From Pyrenophora tritici-repentis (taxonomy: Eukaryota > Ascomycota > Dothideomycetes > Pleosporales > Pleosporaceae): DNA of 64,000 bases. Each line of letters opens with the position of its first letter. The first letter of the stretch is position 1. Shown one piece after another: positions 31,174 through 40,422 of the stretch. Position numbers and translations under genes: made by a program. The notes below the pieces were generated by a model. The model was not told the origin of the DNA. It saw nothing but the letters and a program-made list of their open reading frames with translations, and ran no database searches. Where the stretch lies: contig NC_089396.1 of the NCBI RefSeq assembly GCF_003171515.1, forward strand, positions 2,701,035-2,765,034. Direction: 5' to 3'.

Positions 31174-31187
31174 GGTTATGAGCCCGG
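31174..31187 (+). promoter_or_regulatory. Primer-binding site, half-tRNA type
   Basis: GGTTATGAGCCCGG follows the LTR immediately. It is complementary to the anticodon stem-loop of initiator tRNA-Met (CCGGGCUCAUAACC) rather than to a tRNA 3' end. This matches the half-tRNA priming known for Drosophila copia and yeast Ty5. Confidence 0.75.
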
Positions 31188-31224
31188 TTGCCTAACCCAA
31201 CGTTATTGGTTTTAAACACCTAAC

Positions 31225-31462
31225 CAAGTCACGAAGGACTTAGATTCGAGAAGGAATCAAAAACACTCACCCAAGTCACGAAGGACTTAGATTCAAGCAG
31301 GAATCGGAAAAGAGAAAAAGTCGTGTACAACGCGGTTGACACGCAACCATACTTACACACACCGTCTCCACGCTCGAGAACCGATAACGACTGCACCACC
31401 CGCAGAACATCGCCCGCATCGCCCGCATCGCCCGCATCGCCCGCATCGCCCGCATCGCCCGA
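31225..31462 (+). repeat. Repeats in the copia leader
   Basis: A 33-base unit beginning AAGTCACGAAGGACTTAGA occurs twice with a 47-base period (about 31226 and 31273). Near 31408-31462 a 9-base unit CGCCCGCAT repeats about six times just before the Gag start, which may affect translation or packaging. Confidence 0.7.
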
Positions 31463-31485
31463 ATCAACCGCATCACCCGCACAAG

Positions 31486-34400
31486 ATGGCTGCAGAGAAG
31501 GAAGAATGGAAGATCCCCCAGCTCACAGCCGAAAACCACGATACTTGGTTTCGCCGAAACAAGGTCAAGCTTAAGGGGAAGAAAGTCTTCTATGTCTGCG
31601 AGAAAAATCTGGTACAGCACTGTCAAATAGCAACAGCTAGTAGACTAACGGAGGCTATGGAAGAGTTGGAAATTGCTGAAACAGACAAGCATACCAAGAT
31701 CCGCGTCAACATTGAAAAAAGAGACAAGTACCTAGAAGATGAAGCCACTGCAATCGATCTCTTGTTTCGGTCGCTTAGCGAGGATGACCAAGCCCTCATT
31801 GACGAATACGATACTGCCTTCCAATTCTGGGCCTACCTACAAAAGAAGTACACCCAAACTGACGCCACAACTGCCAACATATACATGACTAGAATTCAAA
31901 CGTTCACATTTAATCCCGGGAACACGATTGTTGGATCATGGGAGAAGCTAAAGGACTACCGACGTAAACTTGTAGCAGCAGACGCCGACACCAACGGAGC
32001 TTACAAGGACTCTGCACTACTACTCGTTCTTATCAGATCACTTCCGAAAGAATTCAAGACTACGATTGACACCTTAAACGCCCAACTTAACCTCACGGTT
32101 GAACAGAAACTTAAGTTTCTGGAAGAGAAGGAGGTTCGAGACCAGCAAGACGCCAACGAAAAAGCTCTTCCAGCATTCCGAAAGACGGAGAAGTATGTTC
32201 CGCCTTACAGGCGTCGAAATCATAAGAACTCGCCACTATCGTCTGACTCCGAATCTGGTGCCAAATTCACGGTCCAATGCTTCCTTTGTGATGGAGCCCA
32301 TGGCGTACGAGACTGCCCAAGACGTGAGAGAGCTCGAAAGCTCCTTAAGGAATACGACGCTAAGAAATCATCTAAGCTGCTCGTTAAGACACCTAAGCAA
32401 AGGAATTCCCACAAAAGGACTGGCAAAGCATATGGAGCCGAAGAAGTCAATTCAGAGTCAGATGAATTATCTGAGACCTCAGACTCCGAACCCGAGGAAA
32501 TTGAGACATGCCGTCTCTCAAAAGACATCGTCGGTAAGGCCTCTCCATCTACCTGGGCTGCCGACACTGGCGCATCCTCTCACATGTCTGACCAACCCTC
32601 ATTATTTAGACGAATGATTAAGATCAAACGAAGAGTCGTTCGGGTTGGAGGGGGAGAATTATATGCGGACTGGAAAGGAGAAGCTCAAGTGGTGTGTAAG
32701 GATGGATCGTCGACATGGCTGTCAGAAGTACTGCTTGTACCTAACCTTGGAGTCAATTTGTTATCAGGAAGAAGAATTTGCGCAGCAAGCCTGAAGGGTC
32801 GTTTCAATTCACACGCACTATACTTCAAACTAGGAAAGAAGGTTATTATTGAAGCAACTATGGACGACGGCCTCTACGTAGTGTCACACATTGCCGATGG
32901 ATACCAAGAAACAGCATTTCTAGGCACGGAACTCCATGCACCAGTTAAGAGCGAGCTTAAGGTTAATGAAAAGGAGAGATACTTGCTGTATCACAGACGC
33001 TTCGCACACCTAGGACCTGCAAAGATTGCTAAACTCCACGAAGTTACAACTCTCCAGAAGAAGATTCAAGTTCCAGAGAAGATAGAAATCTGCGAAGTGT
33101 GTTCTCTGACGAAAATGAAGAACAGCATCCCTAAGCAGCTGAGAGAGCATAAGGCCACGAAGCTAGCCTTAGTACAGTTTGACATTGCAGGACCCTTTCC
33201 AACATCTCTGCGAGGAAACAGGTGGTTCCTCCTTATTATTGACAGTTACACGCGAAAAAACTGGGTTATCCCGCTGAAGAAAAAGGGAGACGCACAAAGG
33301 GAACTCCAAATCTGGAAGACCTTTGTAGAACATCAAACTGGCGAAAAGGTTAAAGCTGCTGGAACTGACAACGCACCAGAACTTCTACAGCAAGCCGAGG
33401 AATGGAGAGTTACACAGGGCGTGGAAATTCAGCCTACAACAATTGCTTCCTCACACCAGAATGGACCAGCTGAGCGAAACATCCAAACCGCTGAAGCTGA
33501 TATGAGAGCAATGCTGAAAGACGCTGGTTTACCAATTGAGTTTTGGGATGAAGCTGTCGAAGCAGACGCATACCTGCGAAACCGCACAAACACAGGACCC
33601 ACGATCAATGGAAAGCAAGTCAGTCCTGAAGAGGCATTCACAGGAACGAAACCATCCATTGACCACATCCGTGTATGGGGGAGCAAATGCTATTCTTACA
33701 TCAACCCCAAAACGATTCCAGCAGACCAACGACATGACAAGCTCGTGGACCGTGGCAGAGTTGGAGTATTCATGGGATATTCTGAGACAACAAACAAGCA
33801 GTTCAAGTTCTATTCGCCAGAGCTTGGATACACCTCAAGGACAAGCCGATTATCAGTGGACGAATACACCCCTGGAGGAAAAGTTGAACTACGACTGCGA
33901 AACATACCAGCTGGACCACAAGGGACGCAGAATACGATGCCAGACCGAAAACCAAGAGGAAGACCTAGGAAGGATCTGGAATCATCTCCTGCAGAACCAA
34001 TGGAACCACCTCCTGCCAAATCAATGGAACTATCTCCTGCAGAACCAATAGAACCATCTCCTGTCGAACTAATGGAACCATCTCCTGTCGAACTAATGGA
34101 ACCATCTCCTGTCGAACCAATGGAACCATCTCCTGCAGAAATAGTGGAGCCAGTTCCCGAGAACCCAATAGAACTGTCGTCGGCAGAGCTAACTCCCGAA
34201 CCAGTTAAGCGTCACAGAGGAAGACCAGGGAAGCTAACGACTATTCCCCCTACTGCACCATCTGATGAGCGGGTTCCTAATCTTGTGGACGAAGAGGGAC
34301 CCGAAGAACCGTATACCCAGTCTGTACGAGAAGAGGAGGCTCCACGATACTTCACCAGACAAGCCAAACGAAAGAGGTCTAACGAAGAGGTTGTTGAGGA

Positions 34401-36087
34401 CGAGAGATTTAGCAAGATCGTTAAAGCTATGCTAGCCCAAGCTGGCCTTATAGAAGAGCAAACACGACTATCTGAGAAGGCTTTTGCAGCAACCGAGATC
34501 GCAGGAATCCAGATCCCCCAGACACACGAGCAAGCTATCAACGACCCAAAGTATGGAAAGCAATGGAAAGCAGCAATACTTGAAGAGATAATCGCGTTAA
34601 TGGAGAATCGAACCTGGGAGGAAGTTCCAAAGCCAAAAGACGCGAACATGGTTGATTCAAAGTGGGTTTTTACAGTCAAAACAAATCTCGACGGGACTGT
34701 TGAGAGGTTTAAGGCACGCCTTGTGGCAAGAGGTTTTACGCAAGTACACGGAACAGACTACAACGAGACTTTCGCCCCGACAGTTCGCATGGACACCTTA
34801 CGTCTGTTTATGGCCACTGTCGCAGCGGAAAACCTAGAATGTTTTCACTTTGACATCAAGAATGCTTTCACAGAGTCGCATTTGAAGGAAGAGATCTTTC
34901 TTAAGCAACCCCAGGGAGTAGAAGTTAAGAAAGGATACGTCCTTAAAGTTCTCCGCAGCCTATATGGACTCAAACAAGCTGCTCGTGACTGGAACTTGTT
35001 AATAAAGAAAGAACTTCTGGCATGGGGATTCGTGCAAAGCCTTGCCGACCCGTGCATGTTTATCCACGAAGAAAAACAACTCCGTATCCTCGTCTACGTT
35101 GACGACATTGCTGTTGCCGCAAAAGATCGAGCTCAAATTGATTGGTTCTACAAGAAGCTTTCTGGAAGATTCAACACCAAGAACCTAGGGGAGATTCATA
35201 AGATCCTTGGAGTACGAGTTACGCGAGACAGAAAGCGCCGCACAATCTACCTCGATCAAGAACAGTACATACACGCAGTACTTGACAAGTTTGGAATGTC
35301 TAGCAAACAACACAGAGACAAGAAGATTCCATCCGCAGATTACACGTCATTTAGGCCAGCCACTAACAACGACACCCGAATCGACATCACTGAATACCAG
35401 CAAGTGATAGGGAGCCTTATGTTTGCTATGGTTCTTACACGCCCAGACATTGCATTCACCCTCGGAAAGCTAAGCCAATACATGAGCGATCCAGCAGAAC
35501 ATCATGGCCATGCGTTGAAGAACCTGCTACGATATCTAAGGTCGACAGTAACAATGAAGCTACGCTACGGACCAGGGGGAGTACACTCGCAATTTGTCAT
35601 CTACTCTGATGCTGACTGGGCAAGCGACATGGTAGACCGAAAGAGCGTTTCAGGGAGCACTGCAATGTTCTACGGAGGTCCAATATCATGGTCTAGCAAG
35701 AAGCAACGGTCTGTTGCAACGTCAAGCTGCGAATCTGAATACATCGCACTATCAACATGCTGTAAGCAAGGCCAGTGGATTGCTCAAATGTTCAGAGATC
35801 TTGGGTTCCCAAAGTACATTGGAAAAGACACCAACAAGGTCCAGATGCTAGGAGATAACCAGGGTGCCATTGCACTTACAAAGAACCCTCACCTTCACGA
35901 AAGATCAAAGCACATCGACGTCTGTTATCATTTTATCAGAGACCTAGCAGAACAAGGTAAACTCGACGTGGCCTACGTGCCAACTGTAGATATGGTGGCT
36001 GATGGAATGACAAAGCCGTTGCAGCGAGTCGCATTCGAGAAATTCAAGAACCAATTAGGAGTTGTCCTTAGACCGGACCTGCCCTGA
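31486..36087 (+). CDS. copia Gag-Pol polyprotein (1,533 aa)
   Basis: ATG at 31486 (MAAEKEEWKIPQL) is chosen; the 50 codons open upstream from a TTG are the 9-base repeat and leader. In order: Gag (UBN2-like), zinc knuckle CFLCDGAHGVRDC near 265, protease ADTGASSHMS near 360, integrase with H..H..C..C (CEVC) near 505-540 and catalytic FDIAGPF near 565, GTDNAPEL and the PAERNIQ Glu near 660. An acidic Pro-rich spacer carries MEPSPVEL repeats. Reverse transcriptase has YGLKQAARDWN and YVDD near 1205; RNase H has DADWASD near 1375, SESEYIALS-type and DNQGAIAL. No stop, shift or missing catalytic residue. Gag and Pol lie in one frame, so the particle must regulate the ratio some other way. Confidence 0.95.
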   Translation: MAAEKEEWKIPQLTAENHDTWFRRNKVKLKGKKVFYVCEKNLVQHCQIATASRLTEAMEELEIAETDKHTKIRVNIEKRDKYLEDEATAIDLLFRSLSEDDQALIDEYDTAFQFWAYLQKKYTQTDATTANIYMTRIQTFTFNPGNTIVGSWEKLKDYRRKLVAADADTNGAYKDSALLLVLIRSLPKEFKTTIDTLNAQLNLTVEQKLKFLEEKEVRDQQDANEKALPAFRKTEKYVPPYRRRNHKNSPLSSDSESGAKFTVQCFLCDGAHGVRDCPRRERARKLLKEYDAKKSSKLLVKTPKQRNSHKRTGKAYGAEEVNSESDELSETSDSEPEEIETCRLSKDIVGKASPSTWAADTGASSHMSDQPSLFRRMIKIKRRVVRVGGGELYADWKGEAQVVCKDGSSTWLSEVLLVPNLGVNLLSGRRICAASLKGRFNSHALYFKLGKKVIIEATMDDGLYVVSHIADGYQETAFLGTELHAPVKSELKVNEKERYLLYHRRFAHLGPAKIAKLHEVTTLQKKIQVPEKIEICEVCSLTKMKNSIPKQLREHKATKLALVQFDIAGPFPTSLRGNRWFLLIIDSYTRKNWVIPLKKKGDAQRELQIWKTFVEHQTGEKVKAAGTDNAPELLQQAEEWRVTQGVEIQPTTIASSHQNGPAERNIQTAEADMRAMLKDAGLPIEFWDEAVEADAYLRNRTNTGPTINGKQVSPEEAFTGTKPSIDHIRVWGSKCYSYINPKTIPADQRHDKLVDRGRVGVFMGYSETTNKQFKFYSPELGYTSRTSRLSVDEYTPGGKVELRLRNIPAGPQGTQNTMPDRKPRGRPRKDLESSPAEPMEPPPAKSMELSPAEPIEPSPVELMEPSPVELMEPSPVEPMEPSPAEIVEPVPENPIELSSAELTPEPVKRHRGRPGKLTTIPPTAPSDERVPNLVDEEGPEEPYTQSVREEEAPRYFTRQAKRKRSNEEVVEDERFSKIVKAMLAQAGLIEEQTRLSEKAFAATEIAGIQIPQTHEQAINDPKYGKQWKAAILEEIIALMENRTWEEVPKPKDANMVDSKWVFTVKTNLDGTVERFKARLVARGFTQVHGTDYNETFAPTVRMDTLRLFMATVAAENLECFHFDIKNAFTESHLKEEIFLKQPQGVEVKKGYVLKVLRSLYGLKQAARDWNLLIKKELLAWGFVQSLADPCMFIHEEKQLRILVYVDDIAVAAKDRAQIDWFYKKLSGRFNTKNLGEIHKILGVRVTRDRKRRTIYLDQEQYIHAVLDKFGMSSKQHRDKKIPSADYTSFRPATNNDTRIDITEYQQVIGSLMFAMVLTRPDIAFTLGKLSQYMSDPAEHHGHALKNLLRYLRSTVTMKLRYGPGGVHSQFVIYSDADWASDMVDRKSVSGSTAMFYGGPISWSSKKQRSVATSSCESEYIALSTCCKQGQWIAQMFRDLGFPKYIGKDTNKVQMLGDNQGAIALTKNPHLHERSKHIDVCYHFIRDLAEQGKLDVAYVPTVDMVADGMTKPLQRVAFEKFKNQLGVVLRPDLP

Positions 36088-36094
36088 GGGGGAG

Positions 36095-36331
36095 TGTTGA
36101 GAAGATGTAAGGTTCAGTCCAGGTCGGCGGGGATGAGGCTCGTGGAAGTAAGCCCGAGCAGAAGGACCGACGCGGAATGATGATCTGTCATGTAAATCCC
36201 CAGATCATCATGATAATAAGAAGACAGAACAACAGCTCTTAGTGTAGTTCAATCCAATACGTGGTGACCTAACATACCTCTACTCGGTTCCCTATGGTAG
36301 TCATACCACCAGAGGAGACCTTGTTCCAATA
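36095..36331 (+). repeat. 3' LTR of the intact copia
   Basis: 237 bases, identical by eye to the 5' LTR, preceded by the purine tract GAGGGGGAG (36086-36094). Confidence 0.95.
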
Positions 36332-36658
36332 ATATGGATGAAAAGGGCTTCTTAATTGGCTTAATAGGTAGAAGCAAGAGGATCTTTAGCAAACGCTAAT
36401 GGGATAAGAAAGAGGTTAGAGCATCTCTCCAGGATGGATCACGCAAGTTTCTGACACTCCTGGCCTGCTGCTGCGCCGATGGGAGCTCATTGCCTCCAGC
36501 CCTCATCTACGCAGCTGCAAAAGGAGCTATACAATCAAGTTGGGCAGAGGATATTAAGGCAGGAGAGCATGAGGTCTTTATCTCATCAACTCCAACAGGC
36601 TGGTCAAACGATAACGTAGGCCTAGCTTGGCTTGAGCAGGTGTTTGATCGCTGTACAA

Positions 36659-36909
36659 AGTGTCGCCCATAGGGCTTATCCCTTGGCTCCTTCTTGGGCA
36701 ACCAGGCAGCCACCCATTTACCCGCTAGTACCTTTACGGCCTAGCTCCTTCACTCCATCTTCCCACTGCGCATATAGACCTCTTTCCAATAGCTCTAATA
36801 CGACATGATTCTCCCCAACCTTGACGCTTGACAAGCCTTAACAATGGAAGATTCAGCCTTACCGAGTTTACTACTACTCGTTACGCCATCTTTATCTTAT
36901 ACCCGCCGC
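36659..36909. other. LTR-like debris
   Basis: Begins TGTCGCCCATAGGG exactly where pogo homology stops, which suggests an LTR edge. No coding sequence and no second copy in the window. Confidence 0.3.
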
Positions 36910-37160
36910 TGTAACGGGCTGAGCCCTAGGTCACATGACTAGGCCGCTGGCCTAGTCGCTTCCTTCCTTCTATCACTCCTTCCCCCAGCAGCCCGTGCAC
37001 CGTGCACCGCGCGCCAACCCAAACAAAGCGGGATGGCCGCCCACTTCCTCTTCTTCTCTTCATCTCGACTGTAAATAGCATCTGGATTAGGTAGCTGGAA
37101 TACAGTACCTACAGACCGTTCACAGCCGCTTAGTTCGAGGATGCGTATAGATATGTTACA
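36910..37160. mobile_element. Candidate solo LTR (gypsy-like, 251 bp)
   Basis: It begins TGTAACGGGCTGAGCCC and ends TATGTTACA, giving a TGTAAC/GTTACA terminal inverted repeat. It is rich in pyrimidine tracts and has CTGTAAATAGC near the middle, as in fungal gypsy LTRs. Flanking 5-mers do not match, so the call rests on ends only. Confidence 0.45.
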
Positions 37161-37202
37161 AACCGGCTATACCTAGCTGCGAGAAAGGAGCGGCCTAAAG
37201 AC

Positions 37203-37364
37203 CACAGTCCGCAACAATCAATTAAGTGGGTCCTAGAAGGTTCAGATTGGATTGATTGATTACCGCTTTAAGCCTAGTAGTTACCTATAGGAGTTTAAGC
37301 CCTACCTAGATAGGTAAGTGGGTCTAGGAGAGTGACCGGATTGAATTGATTGTTGCGGAGTCTA
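37203..37364. mobile_element. hAT-type MITE, copy 2 (162 bp)
   Basis: Appears identical to 5849-6010 over 162 bases and is flanked by its own perfect 8-base duplication CTAAAGAC (37195-37202 and 37365-37372). Two independent insertions of an identical sequence imply recent mobilisation. Confidence 0.93.
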
Positions 37365-37468
37365 CTAAAGACGAATGAACGGTAGGTGATTGTATTGGAT
37401 AACATAGACGTAGAGACCCTGTTTCCCTCGCGGACGCACCGGCAAGACGAGGCAGAGATTAACGTTGA

Positions 37469-37538
37469 TACCGACACCGACACCGACACCGGTACCGACA
37501 CCGACACCGGTACCGAGACCGACACCGGTACCGATACC
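37469..37538 (+). repeat. Hexamer minisatellite (ACCGAC/ACCGGT)
   Basis: About a dozen 6-base units alternating ACCGAC and ACCGGT. An open frame through it on the other strand (GTGVGVG) is a repeat artefact. Confidence 0.85.
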
Positions 37539-37620
37539 TAGAATTAGCATCCGGCTTTACCGGCCTCTCTAAAAGTCCGCATTAGCAATTTCCCGCCAAA
37601 GGAAACGTAATAACGTCGGA

Positions 37621-37671
37621 CACAAGTGAGATGCTCACACAAGTGAGATGCTCACACAAGTGAGATGCTCA
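37621..37671 (+). repeat. 17-base tandem repeat, three perfect units
   Basis: CACAAGTGAGATGCTCA repeats three times without mismatch. Confidence 0.9.
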
Positions 37672-38055
37672 CTCTGCCAAGCCCCCACCAAAACTACGAC
37701 TGTTTACGACAGTACAGCACCGTACAGCACCGTAGTTAGAAATCATAATAGACTATTCTTCTCAGGATCTATCACTTCAATTTGCTTACAGGTGCGCGAA
37801 TTGTGCCCAGTCTCGCCGCAGCGTCCACAGCGCCGTTGCGACGGCTCGCCCACCTCAACGCGCGCCCTATGCTTCGCCTTCTTCCCATCACTACGCGCCC
37901 CAAAGTCCTTTAGAGCGGACAGTCGCTGACCGTCCTCGACCGTAAGGGTCCCTCCCTGCTGTACTCGCTTTCTTTTGTGCGATTTACGTCGCGTGGCCGC
38001 TTCGTTGGCCGCTTCAAGCTCAGCGTTGCGCTTAGTCATTAATACCATTGAATGT

Positions 38056-38225
38056 TGATGAAGGTGGAGAAACGTGTGTGAACTTGTTGTATTGGAGCTA
38101 CGGGAGGAGGGAGAATATCTATGGTGCGCGTACGGAGCAGCTGACTAATCAGTGCCTGGCCAATCAGAGCACGGGAAGCCTGATTCACCGTGAATACTAG
38201 TGAAGGCTCTCACCGCGTCTCGACA
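38056..38225 (-). mobile_element. Solo LTR, family LTR-1, in the transposase
   Basis: 170 bases, TGTCGAGACGCGG to TTCATCA on the minus strand, with perfect 5-base target duplication AATGT (38051-38055 and 38226-38230). The internal part was presumably lost by LTR-LTR recombination. Confidence 0.93.
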
Positions 38226-39068
38226 AATGTGCCATCATCTCTGCACCTTTTGTGAACCTTTCAAGCGCCTCAACCATAGAAGTTGGTGAGCTATTTATAT
38301 GTCTCTGAATCCTCTCTCGAATCAGCTTCGATTGCGACCCAAATTCTAGGGTGTTGCTTGGTGTTTGCGACTGCCAGGGACCGTCCTCGTCGGTCTGTGA
38401 TGGTGGAGTACGCAGGCGGATAATAAGCTTCAACATCACAGCTTCTGGGTTAAGAGGGACTAATCCAGCGCCTCGGAAGCCTCCTAGGATATTGCTCTTC
38501 GTAAAAGTAGCGTTAAAAGCAGCAATAAAGCATGGTAGAAACTCTGTTTAGCGGCGCGAGTGGTCTTGTTGCGCATCAGCTCCTCGACTTGGCAGCCATA
38601 TGCCTTCTTCAACGGCGCAAAACAACCCACATCAAGTGGCTGCAGCAGGTGCGACGAGTGTAGAGGCATACATAGTGTAATAATGTTCTTCTCCTCACAG
38701 AGCCGGTGGAAATCGGTTGAGTTGTGGCTCTCATGACCGTCGAGAACCAGTAGACGACGGTGCCCAACGGTGCTCCCCTCCGTATGCCTGTCAAAGTGCT
38801 ATAGTCACTCTACCCCAAGCTTGCTGTTTTTCCAGCAGTTCTCAGAAACCCCAATAACCCAATCCTGCGGTAGGTCTTCTTCTTTGTACCAGGTAGATAG
38901 GTGGTGCTTGCCCTTGAAGACGATAAAGGGTGGGATGGCCCAGCCGGTCGCGTTGATGCCCTGGATGACCGTCACCCACTCTCGGTTGCCCTGCTGCACC
39001 GTCTTTGACCGTCCTCGACGCTCCGCTGCTGTGACTACCCGTCCAGTCGATATCTGGCCCATCATAAA

Positions 39069-39245
39069 TATCGGGGAACTAAGTGGGCGAAATCGTTGTT
39101 GTATTGAGAACAGCGAAGGACTAGCTATATGGGTGCGGGGTGAAGCCTAGAAGAGGCTAGCCCCTAAGCAGAAGGAGCTAGTCCTATAAGAGGAGAGCTA
39201 ACTGGTGAGAAGTGAATGCATGGAGACTGGCTTGCCCGGCCGACA
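39069..39245 (-). mobile_element. Solo LTR, family LTR-2, in the transposase
   Basis: 177 bases, minus strand TGTCGGCCGGGCAAGCC to GTTCCCCGATA, with the perfect 5-base duplication ATAAA (39064-39068 and 39246-39250). The ends are TG..TA with a TGTCGG/CCGATA inverted repeat, not the canonical TG..CA. Confidence 0.92.
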
Positions 39246-39777
39246 ATAAAGCCTGTCTCGTCAAAGTTGTAGATGTCTTCATCTGTGATGCTATACTTGG
39301 CTTTTATGCTCTCTACAAGCTGGAACCAGCTTCTGATAATCGTAGGATCTTCGCAGAGGGCTCTCTTGTAGTCTTATTTTCGATTGAACTTGACTTTAAG
39401 CTCAGGGCGACGCTTAACGAATGTCTTAGCCCAGTTCTCGCCAACGGGGTCGCGATGCCGTTCAGCGAGCAGAGAGTCGGTCATATCTCCTACGGCATCG
39501 AGCCGGGGCGGAAATCCTCGTAAGACTGGGTCAAGGACATGCTGGACAATTGTCCCCTCTTCTGTCAGAAGAAGCTTCATTGATTTAGGCTTGCAATCGC
39601 GTCTAGGTCGCATTCCAGCGAGTCGACTACTAAGTGTTGATTGAGAGACGTTATAGGCAGCTGCCGCACACCGATGGGTAAGTGTCGCGTCTTGTTGAAT
39701 AGCTTTAATTGCAAGTTGTATTTGATCTTCGTATAAGCTCTCTCTTGCGTTGTTACGTTGTGGCATAATACGATAAT

Positions 39778-40009
39778 TATCTGAAGGTCTCCTCTGGTGG
39801 TATGACTACCATAGGCGACCGAGTAGAGGTACGAAAGGTAACAACGTATTGGATTGAACTACACTCAGAGCTATTGTTCTCTCTACTTATTATTATAATC
39901 ATCTTAGGACGTACATGACAGATCATCATTCCGCGTCGGTCCTTCTGCTCAGGCTTGCTCCACGAGCCTCACCCCGCCGACCTGGACTGAACCTAACATA
40001 TTCTTAACA
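39778..40009 (-). mobile_element. Diverged solo LTR related to the intact copia
   Basis: Minus strand TGTTAAGAATATGTTAGGTT to GACCTTCAGATA, clearly related along its length to the 237-base LTR at 30937 (shared GTTCAGTCCAGGTCGGCGGGG and GGTAGTCATACCACCAGAGG). No matching 5-base duplication. It sits just upstream of the broken transposase start. Confidence 0.8.
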
Positions 40010-40170
40010 GATTCAATTGTTTGAGCTTCAGTGCCCACGCACAAGCAGACAGACTAGCAAAACCTGACTTATTGCCACAACTAAATTACTTCACCTAGGC
40101 TTAGCTAACCCCTTCTCTTCTTATGAGTCCGCCTCGGTTTCTTCAACGCTACACTCTGCCAAAAGTGTAT

Positions 40171-40422
40171 CTAGCCCCCACCGCAGCTGCAGTACCAACT
40201 GCCCGCAGCCCACACGCATCGAGGTGCTGCACCAGTACCGCAAGGCCCAAATCGGGAGCAGTCGCCACACTGCTGTTCAGCTGTGTTCTGTTCATAAGAT
40301 GTTAGTGCTAGCAAGAGGTGGTAGGGGGCTAGCGAAGGATTCTTTTGACGTACTTGGGGTAGGGCGCTCGTCATAGAGACGGTGAGTGCGAGAAGCACAG
40401 CGACGGTCTTAAAGCTGAACAT
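40171..40422 (-). CDS. Small secreted cysteine-rich protein (candidate effector, 61 aa)
   Basis: Exon 1 is 40422-40354 and exon 2 is 40287-40171. The 66-base intron has GTACGT, a consensus CACTAAC branch site and GAACAG. The unspliced frame is also open (83 aa), but the intron signals are strong. Residues 1-20 are a signal peptide (MFSFKTVAVLLALTVSMTSA). The mature part of about 41 residues has six cysteines (CGDC, GPC, PRC, YCSC) and ends in Gly-rich GGG. Size, secretion signal, even Cys number and a transposon-rich subtelomeric position are hallmarks of fungal effector genes, though a secreted antimicrobial or a pheromone-like peptide is possible. No family recognised. It is not RIP-damaged. 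Confidence 0.7.
   Translation of the reverse strand: MFSFKTVAVLLALTVSMTSALPQVRQKNPSLAPYHLLLALTSYEQNTAEQQCGDCSRFGPCGTGAAPRCVWAAGSWYCSCGGG

Larger units (their letters stand above)
30937..36331 (+). mobile_element. Full-length copia retrotransposon (5,395 bp)
   Basis: Two 237-base LTRs (30937-31173 and 36095-36331) begin TGTTGAG and end CCAATA and are identical by eye over their whole length. The 5-base target duplication is ATATG (30932-30936 and 36332-36336). A primer site lies at 31174 and a polypurine tract at 36086-36094, with one long intact frame between. Everything points to a recent, potentially mobile insertion. Confidence 0.96.
30841..36658 (+). pseudogene. pogo-type transposase fragment split by copia
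   Basis: Bases 30841-30936 encode DSESKYRLYFELLHRK and EARDIYNM. After the copia element the frame resumes at 36337 with DEKGFLIGLIGRSKRIF, then ACCCADGSSLPP, GWSNDNVGLAWLEQ and FDRCTK, ending at 36658. This matches the central DDE1 region of the transposase at 21-22 kb. There is an in-frame TAA where the relative has Gln (SKR*WDKKE). Both ends are missing; the right edge abuts sequence beginning TGTCGCCCATAGG that is LTR-like. Confidence 0.85.
37743..39766 (-). pseudogene. Second pogo-type DDE1 transposase, broken by two solo LTRs
   Basis: ATG at 39766 (MPQRNNARESLYEDQIQ) starts a helix-turn-helix (AYNVSQSTLSSRL) and CENP-B-like domain. TAA at about 39376 replaces an expected Gln. The frame continues with DEDIYNFDETGF, is cut by an LTR at 39069-39245, and resumes with ERRGRSKTVQQGNREWV and VLDGHESHNSTDF..PLHSSHLLQPLDVG, further stops, then a second LTR at 38056-38225. 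The end is basic with a zinc knuckle CGRCGETGHNSRTC. All three DDE acidic positions are recognisable. It is only distantly related to the transposase at 20.5-22.3 kb, which lacks the knuckle. Dead by insertions and nonsense changes. Confidence 0.85.

Noticed and set aside
31336..31485. Upstream extension of the copia frame from a TTG
   Set aside because: It encodes the 9-base leader repeat (RPH units); the ATG at 31486 starts a normal Gag.
37295..37550. Gly-Val-Thr repeat peptides on the minus strand
   Set aside because: Translation of the hexamer minisatellite and part of a MITE.
40020..40070. AHAQADRLAKPDL-like stretch resembling LINE RNase H
   Set aside because: Only about 13 residues match the family pattern, with no flanking support.
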